A stretch of 64,000 nt of DNA from CAVTAV01 sp963732795 (GTDB lineage Bacteria; Pseudomonadota; Alphaproteobacteria; CAVTAV01). Shown in pieces: positions 55,323 to 64,000 of the stretch (position 1 is its first letter; each line of letters begins with the position of its first letter). A program made the position numbers and the translations under genes. Location: positions 930,001 through 994,000 of the forward strand of contig CAVTAV010000002.1 of the NCBI GenBank assembly GCA_963732795.1, given 5' to 3'. Under the pieces are notes generated by a model. It searched no databases. It was not told the DNA's origin and worked only from the letters and a program-made list of their open reading frames with translations.

Positions 55323-56239
55323 TTCGTGGGCGTCGCTTGCGCGCGGAGGTCCAGCCCCTCGATATCGACCTTGAACTGGCCGATCAGGTTCTTGACCGCC
55401 TTCTCGCGATAGGCCGCCACGCTGTCGCGCAGCATGTCGTCCTTCACGACGTCGCGGACCTCGGAGAATTTCGGCAGATGCGCCGGCACATGGCTGGTCA
55501 GCATCACGATGTGATAGCCGAAGCGCGATTTGATCGGCCCGTACCATTCATGATCCGACGGCTTCAGCTTCATCAGCGCCTCGGCGAAGTCCGGCCCGAG
55601 CTGATGCGCGATATAGTCCGGCGTCATCTTCACGTAATTCTGGCCGTAGGGATAGCGGTCGCCATAGGCCGGCGCGTCGTCAAACTGGGCGTGCTTCGCC
55701 TCGAGCTCGGCTTTCATCTTTTCGGCCGCTTTCGCCGCGCCGCCGGGATGGTCCGCCTCCTGGTCGATGAAGACATGGGTGAAGGTGAGCGAGGGCGCGA
55801 CCTCGTAATGGTCCTGATGGTCCTTGAAATATTGCTCAAGCTTGGCGTCGGTCGGCGAGAAGCTCTCGCTCGCCGCATCCTCGATCAGATAGAGCATCTT
55901 CTGGACCATGCGGCGGCGGATGACGTAGTCGCCGTCCTTGAGGCCCAATTGATTGGCCTCGCGGTAAAGCGCCTCTTCGCGGATATATTTGTCGACCAGC
56001 GCCTGCTTCTCCTGGGCCGACAGCCCGCCGTACTCCTTGTCGAAATAGTTCGGATCGAAGGCCGCCGACTGATACTGCATGAAGGTCAGGAGCTTCGCGC
56101 GGTCCACCACGATCGTATTCGCATCCGCCGCCGATTTCGACGCCGGATGCATCACGTAATAGGCGCCAAAAAAGAGCCCGCCCACCACTAAGAAATGGGT
56201 GAGCGGGTCGCGGAGGAAACGCCTTACAAAACCCATCAT
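55319..56239 (-). CDS. PpiC-type membrane-anchored peptidyl-prolyl isomerase
   Basis: 306 residues. N-terminal helix (FLVVGGLFFGAYYVM) anchors it with the rest in the periplasm. A SurA-type N-domain precedes LTFTHVFIDQEADHPGGAAKAAEKMKAEL, YGPIKSRFGYHIVMLTSHVPA, the PpiC parvulin core. It probably folds or chaperones the products of the neighbouring genes. Both its ends overlap neighbours as ATGA (with DUF3604 upstream and HupE downstream). Confidence 0.85.
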   Translation of the reverse strand: MMGFVRRFLRDPLTHFLVVGGLFFGAYYVMHPASKSAADANTIVVDRAKLLTFMQYQSAAFDPNYFDKEYGGLSAQEKQALVDKYIREEALYREANQLGLKDGDYVIRRRMVQKMLYLIEDAASESFSPTDAKLEQYFKDHQDHYEVAPSLTFTHVFIDQEADHPGGAAKAAEKMKAELEAKHAQFDDAPAYGDRYPYGQNYVKMTPDYIAHQLGPDFAEALMKLKPSDHEWYGPIKSRFGYHIVMLTSHVPAHLPKFSEVRDVVKDDMLRDSVAAYREKAVKNLIGQFKVDIEGLDLRAQATPTK

Positions 56240-58119
56240 GCTCCCGCCGGGGTGTACCAGATCGGCGAGGAATAGGCCCGTTCCTGGATCGAGGTCGGCT
56301 CGTCGGTGTCCTTGGGATCGATCCCGAGGGCGAGCGCGTCGAACAGGGAATGACGCGGCGTCGGGATTTCGAGAACGCGGACGTAATAGAAGGCGAGCTG
56401 ATCCGGCTTGAACTCGGGATCGGTCCAGACCGTCGAAAGCTGGGCCGCGCCGATCGTGTTGGTGTAGTGGGCGGTCTTCACGTCGACCGTATTGCCGACC
56501 GCCGGCACCTTGCCGTCCGCGCCCTTCACCCGGTTGCCGGACCACACCACGTCATAGACCTTCTGCTGGGCGTTGCCGGCGGAATCCACCCAGCCCTTGA
56601 TCACCTGGACACGGTCCAGATTGCCGCTCAGGGGATCCTTCGCCGCCCAGATCAGGAAGCTCGGGGCCTTGCCCCTGGGGGCCTTGGTGAGGTCGCCGCC
56701 CATCGGCACGCCCTTGGCATAGCCGACCGAGGCGATGTCCTTGGCCTTCGCGTCGCCGGACTTGAACTTATAGCCGCCGAAGACGCGGAGCATGATCCGC
56801 GTGCCGGTGGTGGCGTAGACCTCCTTGCGCTTGAACGCCTCGAAGATCGCCGGCCGGGTGTTCTCCGTCGCCCACACGGCGGCGCGGCCGGAGGCCCCCA
56901 GTTGCCAGTTCGGGAACACGAAATTGTTGGTCTTGTGCGCACCGTAATCGGCCATGCGCTCCTCAGGCGTGAGGTCGGCGGCGAAATGGCCGGTAAAATT
57001 GTCCTCCTCGACGCTGGTGAGGCCGGTATGGGAATCGGTCGCGCCGATCATGCCGAGCTTGTAGGGATTGACGCCGATCGACTTCTTGAATTCAAGGCCG
57101 CGCATCAGGGCGGTGCGGACATAGGCGCCGGGCTTCGGCTCCGACTTGGTGCCGATCAACAGCCGCCGCCAGATCTCGAACTCGGCGAACTCGTCGGTCG
57201 GCGCGAGTTCGGGCGCGATCTCGGACGTGCCCTTGCCCTGGGTCGCCTCGACCAGAAGCTCCCAGCGGGCGCGCTCGCGGGCGTATTTCGCCGTGATCGG
57301 ATGGCCATCGCTGTCGACCATATCGAACATCAACCCGCCCGAGAGATTCGAGTTGTGCGGGATGACGACGAAATCCGTGCCGGTCGCGGCCTTGGTCTTG
57401 TCCAGGAACGCCCAGAGATCCTCGGGCCGATTGCTGTCGTAATTGCTCAGCGGATAGAACTTGCGGGCCTGCTCGGCCGTGGCGTTGGAGATGACGTTGC
57501 GGTGCATGTTGTTGGGCCCGGTCATCGCGGTGAATTCCCAGGCGATGAGCGAAGTGAAGGTGCCAGGCACGTTGTTCTTCTCGGCGGCGTCGATCTCGGC
57601 CGCCCAGGTGGCCTGACGGAACTCGGGCGTGAACACCTGGTTCATCATCGCCGTCCGGTCGTCGCCCCGGACCGACATGTTGAAGCCCATGACGCCCTGG
57701 CCCTTTTCATGGGCCGCCATCAGCTTCTTACCCCATTCGGTGGCGAGGATCGTCGGGTCCTTGCGATTGAGCCAGATTTCCATGCCGAGCATGATCGCGT
57801 GATCGGTCACCGCCATGAAATCGAGCGGCCGGCGGATCTTGACGATGTTCTTGCCGTCCGGGCCGATGATCGGAATGCCGCGCGCATAGCGATAGGCGTC
57901 GTCCGGGCTGACATTGTGGTTGCCGGTCGAATAGGCGTCGATCGAGAAATCGGTATGGAGATGCAGGTCGCCCCAATACAGGTGGGTTTGGTCCGCCGCG
58001 AACGCGCCCGAGGCGCCGCCGCCGGCAACGAGCGCGGCAAGGCCGGCCCCCAGTGCGAGGCCTTTCGGATCGAGATGCGGACGGAGCGAGATAATGGTGC
58101 GAAGCGCGCGGTTCGGCAT
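56236..58119 (-). CDS. DUF3604 secreted protein (PHP-like)
   Basis: 627 residues. Signal to about residue 41 (ASGAFAA). YWGDLHLHTDFSIDAYSTG is the DUF3604 start with metal-binding His and Asp; LDFMAVTDHAIMLG and VIPHNSNLSGGLMF add ligands, and GMIGATDSHTGLTSVEEDNFTG closes the site, a PHP-type metal centre. The real activity is unknown. It leads an operon with PpiC and HupE. The overlapping starts suggest equal expression. Confidence 0.9.
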   Translation of the reverse strand: MPNRALRTIISLRPHLDPKGLALGAGLAALVAGGGASGAFAADQTHLYWGDLHLHTDFSIDAYSTGNHNVSPDDAYRYARGIPIIGPDGKNIVKIRRPLDFMAVTDHAIMLGMEIWLNRKDPTILATEWGKKLMAAHEKGQGVMGFNMSVRGDDRTAMMNQVFTPEFRQATWAAEIDAAEKNNVPGTFTSLIAWEFTAMTGPNNMHRNVISNATAEQARKFYPLSNYDSNRPEDLWAFLDKTKAATGTDFVVIPHNSNLSGGLMFDMVDSDGHPITAKYARERARWELLVEATQGKGTSEIAPELAPTDEFAEFEIWRRLLIGTKSEPKPGAYVRTALMRGLEFKKSIGVNPYKLGMIGATDSHTGLTSVEEDNFTGHFAADLTPEERMADYGAHKTNNFVFPNWQLGASGRAAVWATENTRPAIFEAFKRKEVYATTGTRIMLRVFGGYKFKSGDAKAKDIASVGYAKGVPMGGDLTKAPRGKAPSFLIWAAKDPLSGNLDRVQVIKGWVDSAGNAQQKVYDVVWSGNRVKGADGKVPAVGNTVDVKTAHYTNTIGAAQLSTVWTDPEFKPDQLAFYYVRVLEIPTPRHSLFDALALGIDPKDTDEPTSIQERAYSSPIWYTPAGA

Positions 58120-58325
58120 GAGTTGGCCACCTGTCGTTATGGGCGGGAGAGCCTTTCGGCCCCTGCATGATTATGGGTTTCCCGGCGGTGCATCCGGCTT
58201 CTCCCATTAGCCGAAAGCCTAGGCGATCAAGCAACGGACGGAAAGCTTGTGAGTGGTGACAAGGTGTCCCTTGTGTGTATGATGGGAGCACGGTTTGGGG
58301 CGTTCTCGTGTAAGGGGGGTGACCG

Positions 58326-59222
58326 GTGCTTCGCGCCACGTTCCGGCAATTGCAGACCTTCGTTCTCGTGGCCGAGACCGGCAGCTTCGCGGGCGCGGCG
58401 GATCGGCTTGGCGTATCGCCGGCGGCGGTCAGCGATCAGGTCCGGGCCTTGGAGCGCAAATTCGGCTACAGCCTGTTCGACCGGCGGCCGGGGACAGTGC
58501 CGGTTCTCAACGACCGCGGCACCGCGCTGCTGCGGAAGACACCGGATCTCCCGAAGTCCGCCCGCGAGGTCGAAAGCCTCTCCGCCATGGCCGCGCCGCA
58601 GCGGGTCAAGGTCGGCGCGGGCGACTATATCCTGGAGCATCTGTTCCTGCCCAATCTCGCCCGGTTCCAGAAGGTCCATCCGGAGACCCATATCGAATTC
58701 GTCCGCCTCGCGACCCGGCGCGACGCGATCCAGGGGACCAATGCCCGGCGCATGGATCTCGCCTACCTCGCGCTTTACGACCACCCTGACGAGCCGAACG
58801 CCGAATTGCTCAGCCTCTCCCAGGCAAGCCTGCTGGTCAGCCCCGATCACCCGATCGCCCGCAGTTGGTCGCCGGAGAGCGGCGAGAAGCTACCGATGCT
58901 CATGCCGCTCGCGGGGTCGGTTCTGGAGCGGATCGTGCTGCAGCTCCTGGCCGATGCCGGGATCACGAATTTCGAGGTCGTCACGCGCGCCCAGCATCCC
59001 GACACGCTGGTCGATCTCGCCGTCGCGGGTGTCGGCGTCGCCTGCGCCATGCGCGAGCACGCCGACGATCCCCTCAAACGCGACCGCCTGATCGACCTCG
59101 GTATCCCCCTCCCCCCGTTCTATCGCTTCGCGTTCCGGCGAACGAACGCGCTGGAGGCCGAGCCGATAAAACAGTTCGACGATTTTGCGCTGTCGCTGCT
59201 GAAGAACCACGAGGCGCGGTAG
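58326..59222 (+). CDS. LysR-family transcriptional regulator
   Basis: 298 residues. Winged helix TFRQLQTFVLVAETGSFAGAADRLGVSPAAVSDQVRALERKFG then an effector domain (RVKVGAGDYILEHLFLPNLARFQKVHPETHIEFV). The GTG at 58326 follows AAGGGGGG. It is divergent from the DUF3604 operon and may control it, or the AAHS transporter downstream. Confidence 0.92.
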   Translation: MLRATFRQLQTFVLVAETGSFAGAADRLGVSPAAVSDQVRALERKFGYSLFDRRPGTVPVLNDRGTALLRKTPDLPKSAREVESLSAMAAPQRVKVGAGDYILEHLFLPNLARFQKVHPETHIEFVRLATRRDAIQGTNARRMDLAYLALYDHPDEPNAELLSLSQASLLVSPDHPIARSWSPESGEKLPMLMPLAGSVLERIVLQLLADAGITNFEVVTRAQHPDTLVDLAVAGVGVACAMREHADDPLKRDRLIDLGIPLPPFYRFAFRRTNALEAEPIKQFDDFALSLLKNHEAR

Positions 59223-59235
59223 CGCCACCCCCATA

Positions 59236-59306
59236 CGTCATTCCCGAAAAAGCGGGAATCCAGGCTCAGGCGCGGTCTTTAGGTTCCCGCTTTTGCGGGA
59301 ACGACA
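59236..59306. repeat. Composite hairpin repeat (CGTCATTCCCG type)
   Basis: CGTCATTCCCGAAAAAGCGGGAATCC plus a second GTTCCCGCttttGCGGGAAC stem, between two convergent genes. Related to 13030 and 48942. Confidence 0.65.
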
Positions 59307-59319
59307 TGAGATGCCTTGC

Positions 59320-60630
59320 CTAATGCGCCTGCCATTCCCGTTTCATCGCCATCGTGCCGACGATGCAAAGCACGACGGGGATGACGAGGATGACGAGGAC
59401 GTCGGTGGAGGGGACGCCTTGTCTTATGAACCAGGCGCCGACGGGCGGGGCGACGATCGAGCCGATGCCGCCGATCACGCCGACCCAGCCGAAGCCGGTG
59501 GCCTTGATGGCGGGCGGGTAATAGGCGGTCGAGAGCGCGTTCAGGCAAAGCTGCGCGCCCGAGACGCCGGCGCCGATCGCCAAGAGCAGCGCGCCCCAGG
59601 CCGCGAAACTGGAAGGCGTGACCAGGAACAGGAGGAGGCATATGCCGGCGGTCAGCCAGGCAATCCGTAGGCTGGTCTTGGTCATGCCGCGGTCCAGGAG
59701 GAACGACAGCGCGATGCCGCCGATCACGCCGCCGAGCTGGATCATCACCGCACCCTGCAGCGCGCTGTCCTCGCTCCAGCCCGCGCCTTCCAGAAGCGTC
59801 GGCAGCCAGCTGATCAGGACGTAAAGCACGAAGAAGTTCAGCATCACGATGCCCCAGAGGAGGAGCGTGCGCGTGACATAGGTCGGCGAGAGCAGCGTCA
59901 GGGCCGAGCCGCTCTTTTCGCCGTGAATGTCGCCGAGATAGAGCGAGGCCGGATCGACGCCCGGCGCGATGCGGCCGACGATGGCGCCGATGCGTTTGTC
60001 CGCCGCCCGCTTGGTGAGCAGGAATTTGAGCGACTCCTGGGCCATCAGGAACATCACGCCGGCCGTGATCAGCGGCGCGATGCCGCCCACGAGGAAGATG
60101 CCGCGCCAGCCCATGGCATGGATCGCCGGTGGCGCGATATAGCCCGCGCTGAACGCCCCGAGACCGACCGCGGCATTCATCGCCACCACGACCACGGACC
60201 GTAATTTCACCGGCACATACTCCGCCGTCCATGCATTGCAGTTCGGCACGATGGCCCCGATACCGATGCCGGTGAGGATGCGCCAGAGGATGAATTCGGC
60301 GATGGTGCCCGAGCTTGCCGTCGCGGCCGTCGAGACGCCGAGAAGCAGCAGGCAGCCGATCACGGTGGTGCGCCGGCCGATCCGGTCGCCGAGATGGGCC
60401 ACCAGCGCGCCGCCGATCGCAAGGCCGATCTGCGCGCCCGCCAGCGCCCAGCCGAAATCCTCCGGCGAGCGGCCCCAATCGCGCGCGACCGACGGCACCG
60501 CCAGCGCCATGGCCTGGAGATCGTAGCCGTCGAGAAAGATCGCCACCGCGCACAACACCGCGATGCCGATCTGCATCCCGGACATCGGCCGCTCGTCGAT
60601 CAGCCGTCCAACGTCGATACGGTCACTCAC
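59320..60630 (-). CDS. MFS aromatic-acid:proton symporter (AAHS family)
   Basis: 436 residues, twelve helices. The N-terminal FLDGYDLQAMALAVPSVARDWG motif with Asp is typical of AAHS carriers of benzoate-like acids; LGDRIGRRTTVIGC is the MFS loop 2-3 motif. The protein ends in KREWQAH. GTG at 60630 after GGGGGATTTCAG. A ThDP enzyme lies upstream on the same strand (60724), suggesting uptake and metabolism of aromatic or oxo-acids. Confidence 0.92.
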   Translation of the reverse strand: MSDRIDVGRLIDERPMSGMQIGIAVLCAVAIFLDGYDLQAMALAVPSVARDWGRSPEDFGWALAGAQIGLAIGGALVAHLGDRIGRRTTVIGCLLLLGVSTAATASSGTIAEFILWRILTGIGIGAIVPNCNAWTAEYVPVKLRSVVVVAMNAAVGLGAFSAGYIAPPAIHAMGWRGIFLVGGIAPLITAGVMFLMAQESLKFLLTKRAADKRIGAIVGRIAPGVDPASLYLGDIHGEKSGSALTLLSPTYVTRTLLLWGIVMLNFFVLYVLISWLPTLLEGAGWSEDSALQGAVMIQLGGVIGGIALSFLLDRGMTKTSLRIAWLTAGICLLLFLVTPSSFAAWGALLLAIGAGVSGAQLCLNALSTAYYPPAIKATGFGWVGVIGGIGSIVAPPVGAWFIRQGVPSTDVLVILVIPVVLCIVGTMAMKREWQAH

Positions 60631-60723
60631 CTGAAATCCCCCCGGACTGAAAGCGCCTCCCCGCGCCCACGTTAGCGCAGGCGGCTATCAGGGCGAAGCG
60701 ATAATCGACGGGCGCGCCGGGCG

Positions 60724-62377
<1,654 letters not shown>

Positions 62378-62573
62378 GGCCGTCCTTTCCCGCGCGATCG
62401 CGCAAATGCCCGCCAGCCAGCCGGAACCATCCCCACACCCAAACTGGCCCACCTGTCTCCGTGCGGCAAGAGCGTTGTCCCAATGCGACATTTCTTGATG
62501 CTGGTCAATTTTCCCGCGGGCGGATTCACCTAGAGATAGTGTTGACCGCAATGACGCTTTGGAGGACTGGATC

Positions 62574-63143
62574 GTGGCCAGGATCATGGACCAGCTCCGC
62601 GAGGAGCATAAGAACGTCGCCCGTCTGCTGGCGGTGCTGGAGCGGCAACTCGATCTGTTCGACCGCGCCGAGCACCCTGATTACGACATGCTGAGCGCCA
62701 TCGCGGCCTATTTCGTCGGCTTCCCCGAACAGGTGCACCACCCGAAGGAAGATCTCGTTCTGGCCCGGATGCGCGAGGTCTCGCCCAAGGCCGCGGCGGA
62801 GGTCGGCGATCTGGAATTGGAGCATGAGCGCATCGGCGTTCAGGCGACGGTTTTCAGAGACGCCGTCACCAACGTGCTGCACGACGCCGAGATGCCGCGC
62901 GTCGCCTTCCACACCGTAGTGCGCGACTTCATCGCCGAGCAGCGCAAGCATATGCAGATGGAGGAGACGCGCTTCTTCCCCGCCGCCGAAAAGGCCCTCG
63001 GCCCGGCGGACTGGGAAGCCCTCGACGCCGATGCCGCCCGCGTCCCGGACCCGCTGTTCGGCCCCAAGGGCTCGCGCGAATTCGCCAAGGTCTATGCCGA
63101 TATCGTGGCCTGGGAAGAGGAAGACAAAGCCGCCGCGAAATGA
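62574..63143 (+). CDS. Hemerythrin-domain protein
   Basis: 189 residues. Diiron ligands are visible in REEHKNVARLLAVLE, FPEQVHHPKEDLVL, LEHERIG, FIAEQRKHMQMEETRFFPAAEKAL. It should bind O2 or NO reversibly and act as a sensor or scavenger in the cytosol. The GTG at 62574 lies after GGAGG; a longer frame would start inside the ribosome site. It is divergent from the ThDP gene. Confidence 0.9.
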   Translation: MARIMDQLREEHKNVARLLAVLERQLDLFDRAEHPDYDMLSAIAAYFVGFPEQVHHPKEDLVLARMREVSPKAAAEVGDLELEHERIGVQATVFRDAVTNVLHDAEMPRVAFHTVVRDFIAEQRKHMQMEETRFFPAAEKALGPADWEALDADAARVPDPLFGPKGSREFAKVYADIVAWEEEDKAAAK

Positions 63144-63244
63144 TCGACGACGGCTCCTCGGCGAAAGACTCGCCATTGGCCCTTTTCACTCGATTGCAAA
63201 ACCCTGTATCGTGCCGGAAGCGCGGGATTGCGGGGGAAAGCATT

Positions 63245-64000
63245 ATGGTGTTTTGGCGCGGCGCTTTGGCGGGCGCGGCTTTGGGGATCGGGCTATTGGC
63301 GGGCGCTCCGGCCTCGGCCTACACGAATCTCACCGGCGTTTATCAGACCAATTTCGACGAGGATTTTCCGGATCGCCTGCCCGGGCCCGAGCTCGGCGAT
63401 TACGGCGGGCTGCCGATCAACGACGCCGACCGGATGCGCGCCCAGACCTGGGACCCCTCGCTCTTGACCCTGCCGGAATATCAGTGCCGCGTACATCCGA
63501 CCGATTACACGGTGCAGTTCTCCGAGTTCCGCATCTGGGAGATTCGCGACGAGGTGACCCAGAAACTGATCGCGATCCGGATGCACAAGGGCTGGCAATC
63601 GACCGAGCGCTTCATCTGGATGGACGGCCGCCCTCACCCTCCGGCCTATGCCGAGCACACCGCGATGGGCTTCTCGACCGGCAAATGGGAGGGCGACAAG
63701 CTGGTGGTGACGACGACGCATCTCCGCGAAGGCTATATCCGGCGCAACGGCGTCGCGCGCAGCCCGAAGGCGACCGTGACGGAATTCTTCATCAAGCACG
63801 GCGATAACCTGAACTGGTCGGTCTATGTCGACGATCCGGCCTATCTGACCGAGCCGTTCTTCCGGAACCGCGACTACACCTATTCGGCGGACTTTCAGGT
63901 TGCAGCCCTACCCCTGCGACACGGTGGAGGAGATCGACCGGCCGGCCGGCGTCGTGCCGCACTACCTGCCGGGCAAGAACCCGTTCCTGATGGAATATGC
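63245..64000 (+). CDS. Secreted G-W-[ED]-G family protein, 3' end cut by window, one frameshift
   Basis: About 252 residues visible. Signal peptide to about residue 26 (APASA). LTGVYQTNFDEDFPDR, QCRVHPTDYTVQFSEFRIWEI with the conserved Cys, STGKWEGDKLVVTTTH matching GHWEGNTLV, and PYPCDTVEEI with the C-terminal Cys. An extra G at about 63902 breaks the frame before LQPYPCD. The ATG at 63245 starts the long frame, which runs to the end without a stop. It is a divergent member like those at 7947 and 43218. Function unknown. Confidence 0.72.
   Translation, partial: MVFWRGALAGAALGIGLLAGAPASAYTNLTGVYQTNFDEDFPDRLPGPELGDYGGLPINDADRMRAQTWDPSLLTLPEYQCRVHPTDYTVQFSEFRIWEIRDEVTQKLIAIRMHKGWQSTERFIWMDGRPHPPAYAEHTAMGFSTGKWEGDKLVVTTTHLREGYIRRNGVARSPKATVTEFFIKHGDNLNWSVYVDDPAYLTEPFFRNRDYTYSADFQVAALPLRHGGGDRPAGRRRAALPAGQEPVPDGIC

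Noticed and set aside
56350..58170. 606-residue frame opposite DUF3604
   Set aside because: Shadow of a convincing DUF3604 gene with signal peptide and metal ligands.

Overview
The window looks like high-GC chromosomal DNA from an alphaproteobacterium, probably an environmental isolate or a metagenome-assembled contig. Evidence: alphaproteobacterial-style palindromic repeats (a CGTCATCGCGAG... arm paired with ...GGATTGC...GCAATGAC), Shine-Dalgarno-led ATG/GTG starts, a TonB-dependent receptor, a PQQ dehydrogenase and an AAHS-type aromatic-acid transporter. I cannot name the genus. Many genes carry single-base frameshifts, mostly one extra base in a 2-5 nt homopolymer, with conservation continuing undisturbed in the next frame. 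I read most of these as sequence or assembly errors and annotate across them.

Layout. 1-9.5 kb: secreted proteins of one poorly characterised family (PWGDPD...GHWEGNTLV...YACHEG), a secreted type-B carboxylesterase, a periplasmic PQQ dehydrogenase and a DUF6152 protein. 9.6-18.7 kb: ion homeostasis and housekeeping (CPA2 antiporter, pirin, FMN reductase, Na/Ca exchanger, P2-type ATPase, cytochrome b561, CYTH protein, RidA). 18.7-28.8 kb: a haem-c lipoprotein, a Tat-exported GH3 beta-glucosidase facing a glucose/mannose-type ABC operon with many frameshifts, and a metallo-beta-lactamase-fold protein. 29.0-34.6 kb: an AT-richer island of small + strand genes (PIN, SUKH-like, lipoprotein, secreted, zinc-ribbon and membrane proteins) separated by inverted-repeat elements built on TTACGGTGACAGTGCACTTA. 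34.6-41.3 kb: an NTF2-like protein, a luciferase-like monooxygenase, a TonB-dependent receptor, DUF488, and a tandem pair of Cys-rich secreted proteins. 41.4-43.0 kb: an NsrR/NnrS nitric-oxide module. 43.2-48.9 kb: more secreted-family and DUF6152 genes, an FAD monooxygenase with a divergent LysR, and a small primase-like protein. 49.0-58.1 kb: OsmC, a ferritin-like protein, AraC, a gene with an in-frame amber codon, a YncE-like propeller with PepSY, and a DUF3604-PpiC-HupE operon. 58.3-64 kb: LysR, AAHS transporter, ThDP enzyme, hemerythrin, and another secreted-family gene cut by the window edge.

How the genes fit together: TonB uptake, exported esterase and PQQ dehydrogenase, flavin monooxygenases, an aromatic-acid symporter and a ThDP enzyme suggest an oligotroph that takes up and oxidises aromatic or ester-containing organics. 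The GH3 enzyme plus glucose ABC operon suggest beta-glucan or cellobiose use. The two strongest candidates for something undescribed are the repeat-punctuated cassette-like array at 30.49-34.59 kb and the expanded secreted family (eight members here), which sits next to DUF6152 genes twice.
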